Shown here one piece after another: positions 12,239 through 24,020 of a DNA stretch of 64,000 bases. The stretch lies in assembly GCA_940337035.1 (NCBI GenBank), contig CALNHX010007591.1, forward strand, positions 1-64,000, in the 5' to 3' direction. The number at the start of each line of letters is the position of its first letter. Position 1 is the first letter of the stretch. This stretch comes from Agriotes lineatus (lineage: Eukaryota; Arthropoda; Insecta; Coleoptera; Elateridae). Below the pieces are notes generated by a model, which was not told where the DNA came from, ran no database searches, and saw nothing but the letters and a program-made list of their open reading frames with translations. The translations under genes and the position numbers were made by a program.

Positions 12239-12505
12239 TTAATCATATATTTAATACTTCTATATTGCTAGTAGGGTCTGGGAACGGGCGAAAACACTAC
12301 GGCTCCGACATATAGTACGTCCGTCTCTCTCTGAAAACTACGCGAGAGAATTCGAACTGCACAGTTTCGTTCACGTGTTCAGGGACGACACTTGTGCGCA
12401 ATGCACCAAGTTCGTAGAAGGAGATGGTTGTCTGTATCACTTACGCTGTGACCTCTCCACTTACAGGCGCTAGCAATATATAAGTATTAAATATATGGTT
12501 TTAGT
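12239..12505. mobile_element. Short inverted-repeat (MITE-like) element
   Basis: The ends are near-perfect inverted repeats: CATATATTTAATACTT then CTATATTGCTAG at the left, and CTAGCAATATATAAGTATTA then AATATATGG at the right. The roughly 200 bp core is GC-richer than its surroundings and non-coding. Target duplications are not clear. Confidence 0.65.
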
Positions 12506-13171
12506 ATGCAGACTGTAGCGCTCTCAGCTGAATGAGACCCAGGTCCAGTTTGCTTGAAATTCTTTTAGAGTGTGGTGCGTATTATTTGCCCTCTCTCATG
12601 CAATGTTGTGTGATTGCACCTTGTCTGATTGTTTTCCCTAATGGATAGCATGCGAACCTTATTTAAGTTATATTCAATTATAGTGTAACTACAAACAAGA
12701 GGTACGTAAACTACGCGAATAACGTGAAACTGTCTTCGCTGCTCAGCTAGAACCCATAAGAACACTTTGTAGATTCGGACATATAAAAAAGTACTATCTG
12801 TACTATGTGATAATCACTGTAGTTAGTTTGGGTCGATTAATTAAATAAGTTTATATTAAATTAAACATACAAATCCTTAGCTTATTTTAGTTATAAAATT
12901 TTCTCTACTATATGTATTCTTGTCCTCTGCACTCTTCTTACTTATGCTATTTTTCTTATTCCATCGTGTTAACGCTTCTTGGGCTTTTCTCTTTTTCTCT
13001 TTCATATCTCCCTTGCTTCATATACTCTTCTCCGTAATATTTACCCTCCCATCTTGTTTACATGGTATAGCAATTTAACATGTTTTGGTATTTTGTGTTC
13101 TATTGGTTTACGTTTCAATAGCTGGGAAGAATCGTTTTTTATTTTGCCTCTCTTTGTTTTATCTTTAGAAC
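12506..13171. other. Non-coding spacer
   Basis: No gene or repeat recognised. Open frames at 12565-12765 and 12979-13182 have no recognisable motif. Confidence 0.4.
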
Positions 13172-14181
13172 ATGTCATTTAGTGATGGGCATAACCGGAC
13201 AATTTTCATAACCGAATTATTTGCATTCGAATGATATTAATAACCGAATGATTATTTGAATAATCAATCGAATAAATTTTGGCTGTCGATTCGCTTCGAT
13301 TTCGCCGGTTTGCCGGTTGGCGGTTCACCGTCATCTGCATCGGCATCGTAACTTGCAGATAGCAGAGGAACTCAGTTAATCATTAATTATAATAATTGTA
13401 TAAATGATTTTTATTTAAATTCTAAGGAGTTTAAACCATTGAGAATAGTTATATCAATACTAATCATAACGAAATTCTAAATATGCGAATACAAAGTATC
13501 TATTGAATCTATTTTTAGTTCCTAAAATTCTCTAGTAGCCACCCTTCCCTTTTCGCTTGCACATCATACCGGTATATTTTAGAATCCATAATTTATCTAC
13601 GTTCAGCCTTCCGCGGTTCTAAGGACGCACACTTAAAATTTTAAACATCGAAATCCACTTCTTGTCCCACGTTCATATCATATGACGACGGATGGGCTCG
13701 ACTGCTCCGTTATTAAAAATTAAATATAAATCTGTTACATTGAAAAATCTTATTTCGCTTTCTGTTTATCCCTTATTAGGCATAATCAACAGCGTTTCGA
13801 AGCAAAAATTTAGGCGTTATAAATTAATACCAACACAGCTTTGGCAAATCTCATACTCAGCAGAGCGTTATCTTTAATAGGAACGGCCCCATAAATTTAA
13901 CTGGTCGACTGGGAGTCTTAAATGTGTTAATAACATCAACAAGCAGCCGCGAGCCTCACTTGGGTCAATAAGAACAATCTACCTTGCTTATGGTTATGAA
14001 TGAGGTATTATTTACAGAATTTCGATCACTCGCAGGTCGCTGAGATACTGCACGTAGTACGTATCAGGTTGAGGTTATTTTTCATTCGAATACTTAGAAC
14101 GAAAACCGAGTTACTCAGGTTATTTCAATAACCGGATAACCGGTTATTTTTCATTCGAATAAGCCCATCACTAATGTCATT
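13172..14181. mobile_element. hAT-type MITE, copy 1, with 8 bp target duplication
   Basis: The element proper is 13180-14173. It begins TAGTGATGGGC and ends GCCCATCACTA, an 11 bp terminal inverted repeat of the kind seen in hAT elements. The flanks are identical 8 bp duplications, ATGTCATT (13172-13179 and 14174-14181). Subterminal sequence is rich in CGGTTAT and TCGAATG phrases in both orientations. It carries no transposase, only a 61-codon frame (13692-13877) without a motif. A second copy in opposite orientation lies at 50144-51097. Confidence 0.93.
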
Positions 14182-15480
14182 ATAGACAAAGCCACTTTAT
14201 TATAAATTTCTTCTCTTTTCCATGAACGGTATCTTGTTACCTGTTGTTTCGATTTTTTTTTTGATATCTTCTTCTAGTTTTACGTATTCCGTTACTTGTA
14301 CCCCTAATCCCTAGGTGTAGACGTTTTTTACTTGCTTTAATTTTGCATATTCTAGATCTCTATTGGGTACTCTTACTTCGAAGTCTGTTATCACGGTTTT
14401 GCTTTTATTACAATTATTACAAGGCACATTTTCTTCAGCTCTCTATCATATTGTGCTGAAAGTACATAATATTCTATTGTACCTAGAATATTAGCGTTTT
14501 ATTTGTATTATCCTGTTTCAGTTTTTTTATTGTATGTGGTTCTGTCTTTTTTTTACATTCTTTTACTACCTCATCTAGTACGGTTGTGATTATAAGCGGA
14601 CTTTACAAGCTGTGCTAATTTTGTCTCGAATGTTGTAGAAGTTGAATTTCGAGTTTTTACGTAGTTTATGCACTTTTTGTAGATAATTTTGGTCATTTCT
14701 ATTAGATTATGGTAAATTTTTATTTTCAAATTAACTCTATATCTGGATTTTATTATCTTTTTGTATACTTTGTTTGATGTCTTAAGTAGTGTCCTTACCA
14801 GTGTCCTGTCCCGATAATTGTTGTGGTTTTTTCTTCTTCAACTTTTTATATTTTTGTTACCTTTGATGCTTTTAAGTGTTATACTTTTCTTTTCCTTGAT
14901 GTGCTAATGTTGCCAAGATTTCTCCACGCTGATTTTTTGCTTCTGCAAATGTTACTTTTGCTAATTTTCTGCTGTTTTCGTATACTATACTAGTACTACT
15001 AGTAGTATGGTTTGTAAGTATTACTACCATTTATTTTCTTCTTTTTTATTTTTCCAGCCTTCTTTCCTACTTTCGTTCTACTACAACTTTCTTTTGCATA
15101 TTCTAAGATATATTTTCTTAAGTGGTTTGTCTTGTTTATCTGATCTAGTGCACATTTCTTCTTCTGTTTTTCTGTCGAATACTTTTCTGTTTTCTCTTAT
15201 TTAGTATATCTTCAATCTGTCGTTTCATATTTTTTAATGTAGTAACGTTCTTCTGCTTTTATTATTTTGTTCCTTATGTTCGGCACTTACGTACTCTTGC
15301 AAACCACTCGAAGTAAATTTAGTAGTTGTCCTACCATGCCGTTTGCTACAAAAGTAACAGCTGATAGTTACAGTTCCCTATCTGGTGACAGTATAACTTT
15401 ATTTCTTAATTTAAATGTTAAGTCTCATTTTGTGAAGAACTAATGGCAGATGGGAGTCTTGCTTCGACTTGCTAGGAGCA
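14182..15480 (-). pseudogene. T-rich region, possible antisense LINE relic
   Basis: The + strand is extremely T-rich with short C/T runs. Read on the minus strand, a few stretches are Lys/Arg/Glu-rich and could be a decayed LINE open reading frame (for example near 14370, reading approximately VPNRDLEYAK). No full domain is readable. The alternative is simple low-complexity intergenic sequence. Confidence 0.3.
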
Positions 15481-16253
15481 AGTGGGGGCACCCTGTAGAA
15501 GAATTTTTTTCCCAATAATGTCGTCATACCACCGACATAAAAAGAAGAATATTTAAAACTAAAATCATTTATAAATTTATAAATGTGATTAAGTATTTAT
15601 TTGAATTGAAAATTAAGACAGTTAAAGGTTAAAATAAAAAGGACGAACTAAAGGGTTACAAAATATTTATTATCTAGGCAACTAAGGAAAACACATTAAA
15701 TGCCCCCTTTTGCTACATTTTATATTTTTAGCAGTATTGTCACAAATGCTTTTAATGGAAATACGAGTATACCCAACCTTTCTAAAAATTCTAAGAAAAA
15801 TAAATTGGTATTTGATTATAGCTTGCAACTTTTCAGTTCATTTCGTTGCGTTGTAAACAAATATTATGTGTTAATGTATATAAATCTGCGGCCAAGATTA
15901 AAGCGTGTTTTTCTAGTTAAATGTGAACGGGAAGACGTTTGCAAATTTTCTAGAAACGTAGTAATAGATAAACTTTTGCTTTGCAGAAATGGAGCGACAA
16001 TAAACAGCTTGCAAATTAACGTATGTTATTTTTCGTTTATAACGCCATAAAAAATTATTACAAATAAGTAAACTTGACGTTAGTATATTTAGTGGTACGA
16101 GTAAACAGTATTACATGCGCAAATAGTTTTGCAATGTTATGATCTGGTGCGATATAAATCTTACTAAAATTAGAATTTTATTAACTTGATTATAACTACG
16201 AGATTTGGATTTAATACTGTGACAAATAACCATTGCACCTTTGTAATTTCCAG
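15481..16253. other. Sequence upstream of the first recognised sPLA2 exon
   Basis: This is presumably an intron or 5' flank of the phospholipase gene. The exon is preceded by a pyrimidine-rich 'TTTGTAATTTCCAG' acceptor ending at 16253. A 116-codon frame at 15700-16050 starts with Met but lacks a clear signal peptide or a donor in the required phase, so I do not call it the first exon. Confidence 0.4.
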
Positions 16254-16589
16254 ATCCCAAAATAGCATTACTCTGCGCCAGCTGACGGACGGCAAGCACT
16301 TCATTCAGCTGATCTACGAATCTGACAATATAAGAGACTGCGAATACCTCCACCAAAGAGGCCAAGTTGAAACGTTCCTAGCCAAGTTCGAAAACGACTT
16401 CAACAATCTCTTACCTACCTCAAACGTTACTATAGAGTCTTTAGACAATAGAGAGTTACCGGAGGATATTAGCAGTTGGCTTAGTTACGCCAAACTCAGA
16501 GTTTTGTGCAAGAAAAACCATAGAGCCATTAAGAAGGCTTTAAAGTTGAGCAGAAGGAAAAGAGGCAGCGGAAGTGCCAGGCACGAAAG
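16254..16589 (+). CDS. Group III secreted phospholipase A2, N-terminal (propeptide-side) exon
   Basis: This internal exon of 336 bp lies between an acceptor (TTTCCAG, 16247-16253) and a donor (GTAAG from 16590). Its first base completes a split codon and its last two bases (AG) open another, so it is phase-symmetric. It encodes about 112 residues beginning SQNSITLRQLTDGKHFIQL; the run LTDGKHFIQLIYES with a downstream DCEYL resembles the pre-catalytic region of insect group III sPLA2s. The end is strongly basic (KKALKLSRRKRGSGSARHER), which suggests proprotein-convertase processing before the catalytic domain. The family hydrolyses the sn-2 ester of phospholipids in the presence of calcium and is secreted. 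No signal peptide is in this exon, so at least one upstream exon exists. The assignment rests mainly on phase and strand agreement with the two catalytic exons downstream. It could instead belong to a separate paralogue. Confidence 0.75.
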
Positions 16590-17469
16590 GTAAGAATTTG
16601 TAAATTTGATATTATTGGTCGGTTTATTCAGTTTTCCTAAATAATGTAAAATACGTGTGTTATAACATAAGGTATCTGGTGAAAACGCTTTTTGGTTAAT
16701 ATTAATGAAATTCCTTAAAATTATACTTAAAGGTATTGCATATACAGCAAGTATACTAAAATTAAGGATATGTCTAGTTCCAGGTCCAATAGAAACAGAA
16801 TATGCGTTTTTTCATTGACAGCTTTAGTCAATAACTGGAATAGGTACTATATTTGGAAACAGCTACATACATTTCTGTATTGTTACGCCCAATATTTTAG
16901 TTTATGTCAGGCGACCATATGGGCTCGTGGCAGATTTAGTAAATTATTCCCATAGAAGAATTTTATATTATGTACATTTTAAATTAGTGACGGCATTTTA
17001 ATTTATATGCACAGAAATTGTAACATATTGTTTTCAGCTGTTATCCATATCGTCAATAGTTAAATACTCCGGTTGATTTTGAAAATGTTGAAATGGAGAA
17101 TTATTTTGGAATGCTAACTAATATTCGTATTCCATAAATTCTGACACGTATTGAACTGCTTTGAGCGTAAAACAAAGTCTGCTTTACATTTTACCGGATA
17201 TGCATTCAAAAGCAAGCTTGCGCAAGTCTAAAAATAACTGAAATTTTTCCAATAGTTGCTTTGACGTGTTTTTACAGGATTTGTGCAGTTATATTAACGT
17301 CACTGTAGCGTAAGCATGGCAACAATTGCCTATGTTATGTTTTAGGGGTATTACATAAACTTACTAATATTTATAAATAACTGTTCTATTAATGATGGTA
17401 ATTCTGATAATACCAACTTCGTGGTCTGATAATGGAAACTGCGTATAAATATCGCTGAAGAATAAATTT
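16590..17469 (+). other. Start of the long sPLA2 intron
   Basis: The donor is AAAG|GTAAGAA. No further exon was recognised before the satellite array. Open frames such as 16770-16955 lack a motif. Confidence 0.5.
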
Positions 17470-19332
17470 GAGGTTTAAAATGTCGCCTGTTATTACTAAG
17501 TATATATGTTTCCAAAGTAATCATCATTTAAATTAATGTTAGGTACTTTAATATCATATTCCAGCATTTTGACTTCAAGAATGCCACCATTTCAGTTTAA
17601 ACGGCATCGTGTTGAAAAATGTCAAAATATACTTTTAAATGTACCGCTTTTTAAAGCGTGAATTTAAAAATTATTTCTGCAAAAATGTCTTTTCAAAATA
17701 TATCGTCCTTAAAAACTTCTATTTTAGATATGTTTCAACAAGATTTTTAACATATACTGCCCAACATATGAACTGGACCATTTGCATATATTGGTTCAAT
17801 TTTTAAAACTATTTTCCAAAAGGACAGTTATGCCATTTTTGGTAACCTTTCAGGAATGTGTCACTATAAAAATCATTTCTTTTCATAATTTGGTTTAAAT
17901 AAAACGAAGTCCATTAATAAAATATTATCATTTGAAAATTTTGAGTTTTTCCCAAATGTTGATAACACATTGCCTACAAAAGTATGCCAAATCGTTGTCA
18001 AAAAATGTATACGTTCCGAGGAAACTCAAAAAATTTAATTTCCTTTTTTTGTTCTGCCTCTTATTTTTGTTAAATATAGTTTTTTTTATATTTTTTTTAT
18101 TTTTTAATTTTATTAATATGATTTTGTTAATGCTTCAGTTAATATTTGAGAATAGTGAAATTAAATATGCTTATTATGAGAATAAAACTAAAACTTTTGT
18201 ATATACTTTTTGTAACGTAATGTAACAGATACAATTTTTATGGGTGGTCCAGTTCATTTGTTGAGTACTATATGAAAATGTCATCTTTAAAAATATCGTC
18301 TTCGCTAACCCAGCGCTTCAGAAATGTTAATTTAGACAACGACCTGAAGATGTCTAACTAAAGATGTTCCCAAACATTCATTCATTCATCTTTAGCTGAA
18401 ATTAAACATATTGTCTCAAAACTTGTTGTCTTTTAAAACGTCGCCTTTTAAAATGCGGTCTTTTAAATTTGCCATCTTTAAGAGCGTGATGTTATATATA
18501 TCTCCTTAAAGATCTCTACTACGAGGAGGTGGTTATTAAAAATACCTGAGGTCAAAATGTTTTTTAAGATGTACTATTAATTGTAAGAAATGTCACCTCA
18601 GTTGTAAACATCGTTCTTCATAAATATTAAATTTTAAAGATATCTACTTTAAGGTGTCGTTCTTAATCATATCGAAGTAAAAATATTTTAAAATTTGTTG
18701 TTTTTTAAAAAGTCGCATTTTAAAATGTCGTGGTTTAAAATTGCCACCTTTAGGAACATGATAGTAGTTTACAAATTATCCCCTTAAAGCTATCATGGGT
18801 TAGAAGAGGTCGTTCTCAAAACTATCGCGGTCAAAAGTGTTACATTTAAAAAACTGTCGCCTTAAAAATGTCACATTAGTTATGAACAACATTCTTGAGA
18901 AATATTGCTATACAAAATATCCTTTTGAAAGTGTCTACTAAAATGTGTTGTTCTTAATCAAATCGAAGCAAACATGTTGTTCTTGAAAAAATCATCTTTT
19001 AAAATGTGTTTTAAAATTGCCACCTTTATGAACATGATATTAATTTACAAATTATTCCCGTAAAGCTTTCTCTTAGGTAGAAGGGGTCATTCTTAAAAAA
19101 ATAGTAGTCAAAAGTGTTGCATTTAAATAACTGTCACTAAAAATGTCACCTTAGTAATGAACATCGTTCTTCAAGAATATTACTTTACAAACTATCCTTT
19201 TAATGATGTCTTCTTAAAGGTGTCGTTTTTATGAATATCGAAGCAAATATGTTGTCTTAATAATTGTTTTTAAAAAGTCGTCTTTTAAAATGTCGTGTTT
19301 TAAAATTGCCACTTTTATGAACATAATGTTAC

Positions 19333-19838
19333 TTATTCTTGTTAACATTGAATTTCGGCTTAGACCGCGTAGTCTTTTTTAGATAAGCACCCAGCATTCT
19401 CTGGCTTAATGTGCCTTGCACCTTGTGAATTCGAGCAAGGATCCTCGCGATGGCCATGCTTTTTTGTTGCTCGTGTTTTTTGAGTACCTTGAGAACAAGG
19501 ATACTTAGGCAGATCTGACCTTGATGCTGTTGACGCACACATGTCGACTAATGTTTTGGAAGGCATTGCACCTCTGAGCGACTTTCACTCTGATGATGCA
19601 AGCCGCGATGTTTTGCAAAACGTTAGTCGATATGGGTGCACAAACAGCATCAAGGCCAAATCTGCCTAAGCATCATTGTTCTCAAGGTACTCAAACAACA
19701 CGAGCCACCAATGAGTAGGCCATCGCGTGCGTGGATCCTTGCTCGAGTTCACTATGTGCAAGGCACATCAAGACAAAGAATGCTGGATGTTTATCTAGAA
19801 GACTACGTGGTCTAAGCCGAAATTCTTAACAAGAATAA
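19333..19838. mobile_element. Palindromic fold-back element inserted in the satellite
   Basis: It starts TTATTCTTGTTAA and ends TTAACAAGAATAA, a 13 bp perfect inverted repeat. The arms (about 19333-19560 and 19615-19838) are long inverted copies, sharing for example TTCGGCTTAGACC, CAGCATTCT, TGTGCCTTGCAC and TACCTTGAGAACAA. The loop is about 55 bp. It interrupts the 277 bp satellite. Part of the same family recurs at 62825-63000. Open frames on the minus strand are by-products. No transposase is present. Confidence 0.85.
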
Positions 19839-21694
19839 TTTGAGTATCCTCAAATGCCTCAAACCATATATGATATTAGTTTATAAATTATCCACTTAAA
19901 GCTATTTATTAGCTAGAAGAGGCGGTTTTTAGAAATATCGCGGTCGAAAGTGTTACATTTAAAAACTGTGGCCTTAAAAATTATACCTTAATTATATGAA
20001 CATTCTTCTTCAGAAATATTATTTTGCAAAATATTCGTTTGAAGATATCTACTTAAAGGTGCCGTTCTTAATCATATTGCAGCAAAAATGTAGTCTTAAA
20101 ATTAGTTGTTTTTTTAAAACCGCATTTTAAAGGTCGTATTTTAAAGTTGCCACCTTTATGAATGAGATATTAGTTTACAAATTGTCCCCTTAAAGCTAGG
20201 TCGTTCTTAAAAAATCGAAAGCAAAAGTTTTATATTTAAAATTGTCGTCTTAAAAATGCCACCTTAGTTATGAACATCGTTCTTCAGAAATATTACTATA
20301 CAAAATATTTTTTTGAAGGTGTCAACTTAAATGTGTTGTTCTTAATCAAATCGAAGCAAACGTGTTGTCTTAAAACATGTTGTGTTCTTTAAACATTTAC
20401 CTTTGAAATGACGTGGTTTAAAATTGCCATCTTTATGAACATATTAGTTTGAAAATTATCCCCTTAAAGCTATCATTAGTTAGAAAAGGTTGTTCTCAAA
20501 AATGTCGCGGCCAAAAGTGTTACATTAAAAACGTCATCTTAGTTATAAACATTGCTCTTCAGAAATATTAATTTACCAAATATTCTTTTGAATATGTCTA
20601 CTTTAAGGTGCTCATGCCGTCTTAATCATATCGCAGCAAAAACGTAGTCTTAAAATTAGTTGTTTTTTAAAAATCGCATTTTAAAGGTCGTGTTTTAAAA
20701 TTGCCACCTTTACGAATGTGATATTAGTTTACAAATTGTCCCCTTAAAGCTAGGCCGTTCTTAAAAAATCGCAAACAAAAGTTTTATATTTAAAATTGTC
20801 GTCTTAAAAATGCCACCTTAGTTATGAACATCGTTCTTCAGAAATATTACTTTACAAAATATCTTTTTGAAGGTGTTAACTTAAATGTGTCGTTCTTAAT
20901 CAAATCGAAGCAAACATGTTGTCTTAAAATTTGTTGTTCTTTAAAAATTCGCCCTTTAAATTTTCATGTTTAAAATTGTTATCGTAACGTCATATTAGTA
21001 TACAAATTATTGTCTTAGAGCTATATAGGTCTAATAGGTCGCTCTTCAAAATATGGCGGTCAAAAGTGTTACATTTAAACTGTCGCCTTAAAAATTTTAC
21101 CTGAATTATGAACGCCCTTCTTCAGAAATATCATTTTAAAGATTCCTACTTAAAGGTGTCGTTCTTAATCATTTCGAAGCAGAAATATTGTCTTAAAATT
21201 TGTTGTTTTTTAAAATGTCGTCTTTTAAAATGCCGTGTTTTAAAATTGCCACCTTTACGAACATGATATTAGTTTCCAAATTATCCACTTATCTATTAGT
21301 TAGAAAAGGTCGTTCTTAAAAATGCCGCGGTTAAAAGTTTTACTTAAAAAAAAACTGTCGCCTTACAAATGTCACCTTGGTTATGCACATCGTCCTTTAG
21401 AAATATTACTTTACAAAATATCCTATTGAAGATATCTACTTAACGGTTCGTTCTTAATAATATCGATGCAAACATGTTGCCGTAACAATGGTTTATTTTT
21501 TAAAATGTCGCCTTTGAAATTTTCTTTAAAAATTGCGACCTTCGCGAAGGTTATGTTCGTTTAGAAATTACCCCCGTAAAGCTATCTACTTCGTTTTCAA
21601 AAATATCGATTTTAAAAATGTTGTATCAACATTTGTTGTTTTTAAAAACGTCACTTCAGTTGTGTGCATCATTCTTGAGAAATATTACTTAACA

Positions 21695-21890
21695 AAATCC
21701 CTTCTGGTGAGAGGATGGCCCCTCGAGAAAATGCTCGACTTTCAGGCGGCCGACACGAGTTCGATTCTCGGCGACGCTATCACGCTAACACCTGTGGTAG
21801 TCATTAACCGCCATTAGCCTCAGGGCGGGCTCATAAGACCACTTTGTGGTTAAGAACATGCCACTGGCCTAATGTAAGGGGAATAAGAAA
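21695..21890 (+). repeat. tRNA-derived SINE (family S1), copy 1
   Basis: The head 'GGTGAGAGGATGGCCCCTCG' with a downstream 'GAGTTCGATTCTC' gives tRNA-like A and B boxes. The tail 'GGGCTCATAAGACCAC' to 'AACATGCCACTGGCCTAA' is shared with the element at 54585-54745. It ends in a purine-rich AAGGGGAATAAGAAAA. It is inserted within the satellite array. Confidence 0.75.
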
Positions 21891-22530
21891 ATATTTGATG
21901 TCCTCTTAAAGGTTTCGGTCTCAAACGTATTAAATCAGAAATGTTGTCTCAAAATTTAATATATGTTGAAATTTCGCCTTTTAAAATGTCGTATTTTAAT
22001 ATTTTTCACTTTTACCAACATGACAGTTTAGTCTGTGGAATATATTCTCTTAAAGAACACTATTGAGTGGAGATCGTTATTAAAAATATCGACTTGCTAT
22101 TTTCTAAAAAGTGGCTTTTTAAATTGGCATGTTTTAAAATTGCCACTTTCACAAACCTTATTTTGGTTAACAATTTATCCCCTTAAAGAAATGTACTCTC
22201 AAGAGGGAGAGATTATTAATTATTATTAATTTGCTGTTTCTTAAATCGCATTTTAAAATGTGGTGTTTTAATTTTTTTTTAAATGAGTGACGCCCTATTA
22301 AGCTACATTATCTTTAAAGGTATTTAGGTACTTGAAATACTTTGCCTTCAACCAAGTGTTTCTCAAAATGCCTGTATGAAAGATAAAACTGCAAAATATT
22401 TGCATTAAAAATGCCTCAAATTTGTTGTCTTTAAAAATGTCAGCATAAAAACACCACCTTCATGAACGTTCCCAAAAATGACACATTAAAAATATCGTTC
22501 TTAAAACTATTTACTTACATCTTCCTGAAA

Positions 22531-22785
22531 TTTTGTATAGGGCCATAATTTATCATTCCGAACAACTTTTTTTAGTAAAATTTTGCCGTATCATCAACAG
22601 AAAGGGTAGTTTACCTGAAAAGAAAATAACTTTCGCTTCACCGTCAAGACCGACTTGTTTTTTCAAAAACTGAAAATATTCTTAAATTTCTCTTCAGACC
22701 AAGCAGGACCTAATCCCATAATCTTAAAATAAAATTCAAAAATTTTTAGTCTATCTCACCTCTTGTAACATCACTCCTGGGACAC
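22531..22785. other. Spacer between satellite and LINE relic
   Basis: No feature recognised. It ends with a phrase CTGGGACACACTGTATATA that resembles a common interspersed-repeat edge. Confidence 0.35.
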
Positions 22786-23440
22786 ACTGTATATACAACC
22801 GGCAATCTGACTGTATCTACATATCACAGAGTGGAGCAAAGCAGTGGCAAAGCTCAATTGGGATTCAAGAGTGGCTTAGGCACGAGAGAGATACTTTTCA
22901 GCATTCAGGTACTGATACTGATCGAAGATGAGTACTCTGATGAGAACGAAATTCAGAAGGACAGACAGCAATGTGTCCTATCATCAGTACCCTTCAATAT
23001 GTAGTCGGAATACCTTTTCAATGAAATATTGGTTGACTCCTAGGGCGGAGTCATTATAAGTCATTATAACTTGAGATAAGTAGACGATACCATATTACTA
23101 TCCAATGGCGAGAAAAGACGTGAACCTCAACAGTTCAAAGACCAAAGTGGATAAAAGTAAAAAATCTTACCTTGAATGGAAAGCAACTTCAGAGGGAAGA
23201 TACGAATTGAAAAGTTGCTTTCAATCGTATAAGGAAATTACGCATCTGAACGTCCAACTCCGAATAACGAGAACTCTGATATGTTTGTTTTTTGTCTTAT
23301 TATATGGTGTAGAATTCTGCTCAATCAGTGAAAATTTATCAAAACGCCTTGAAGCATTCGTACTATGGTGTTACCGACAAATGCTTAGAATTTCATGGGT
23401 AAACTATGTTACGACGAGACTGTTTTTTATAATCTAAAGT
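22786..23440 (+). pseudogene. LINE reverse-transcriptase C-terminal relic
   Basis: Broken frames encode LINE-like sequence. A fragment reading approximately LGFKSGLGTRE appears near 22860. Around 23080-23130 there is a degraded 'DDTILLSNGE' resembling the catalytic YADD region. The frame 23105-23437 reads 'LLYGVEFCSISENLSKRLEAF' in pieces and then 'WCYRQMLRISWVNYVT', which is the usual motif after the reverse-transcriptase thumb in many insect non-LTR elements. Several frameshifts and stops show it is dead. The 5' half of the element is missing. Confidence 0.75.
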
Positions 23441-23774
23441 TGATTTGCAACAGTAAGAAATCCAAAAGTTCCTCTAGCTAGCTACAGCGGGACACGGGCG
23501 CGGTTATATTTTGAAATCGTAAGTGTTTCTGCCTAAATAAGTTCAAGAGGGACGTTGAAAGTAGGAAATTATTATTATACGTGCACCATTAGATTTCATC
23601 TTCGTCCACAGAGACATTTGGCATTCTCTAGTCCAGAAGGGAACTACCTCTACATATTAATGTTTAACCTGCATGTAGTAGTACAAAATTCGGGCAAACA
23701 CGATGAATGAACAATATCGTATAATGGATTCAGACAAAACTACATCTAGCCGAAACCGGAAATATTCGTTATGC
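23441..23774. other. Non-coding spacer
   Basis: Nothing recognised. Confidence 0.4.
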
Positions 23775-24020
23775 GGTTTACTACTATTTATGTATTACAT
23801 TGTATGACTTGTGGTAGGAAGACTGGTGTCAGAATTTATAGGTTTTGCGAGCGCCTATGACGTAATCTAACGACTGTCATCTAAATGACAACCTGGGCCG
23901 AGGGCTTAGCATGCTTTCCGAGGCACGGTTGGCTGCAATTTTACTGCCACTATAGGTCGGACACCCGTTCGAGTGCAGACGGCCGCTAACGTTGCGGTTA
24001 CAAGCTAAACTTGATCAAAC
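23775..24020 (-). repeat. 5S-rRNA-derived SINE, copy 1
   Basis: Read on the minus strand it runs 'CCGCAACGTTAGCGGCCG', 'GCACTCGAACGGGTGTCCG', 'ACCTATAGTGGCAGTAAAAT', 'GATGACAGTCGTTAGATTAC', 'GGCGCTCGCAAAACCTA', 'GACACCAG'. The same order of phrases, closely similar, is seen on the plus strand at 38042-38301, where the 5S-like head is better preserved. Confidence 0.8.

Larger units (their letters stand above)
17470..22530. repeat. Degenerate satellite array, period about 277 bp
   Basis: Landmark TTGCCACCTTTATGAACATG (with variation) recurs near 18468, 18742, 19016, 19304, 20146, 20425, 20700, 20976, 21245, 21532 and 22138. Most spacings are 269-288 bp. Each unit also has ordered sub-phrases: GTCGTTCTTAATCATATCGA, TGTTGTCTTAAAA, TAAAATGTCGTGTTTTAAAA, ATTATCCCCTTAAAGCTA, GTGTTACATTTAAAAACTG, CGTTCTTCAGAAATATTACT. 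Within the unit, short TTAAAANTGTCG phrases repeat, implying growth from a shorter motif. It lies wholly inside the first recognised sPLA2 intron and is interrupted by a fold-back element (19333-19838) and a SINE (21695-21890). No coding potential. Confidence 0.88.

Noticed and set aside
15700..16050. First (signal-peptide) exon of the sPLA2 gene
   Set aside because: No convincing hydrophobic signal followed by a donor of the required phase.
17470..22530. CRISPR-like array
   Set aside because: Repeat units are long and degenerate without unique spacers, and the window is eukaryotic.
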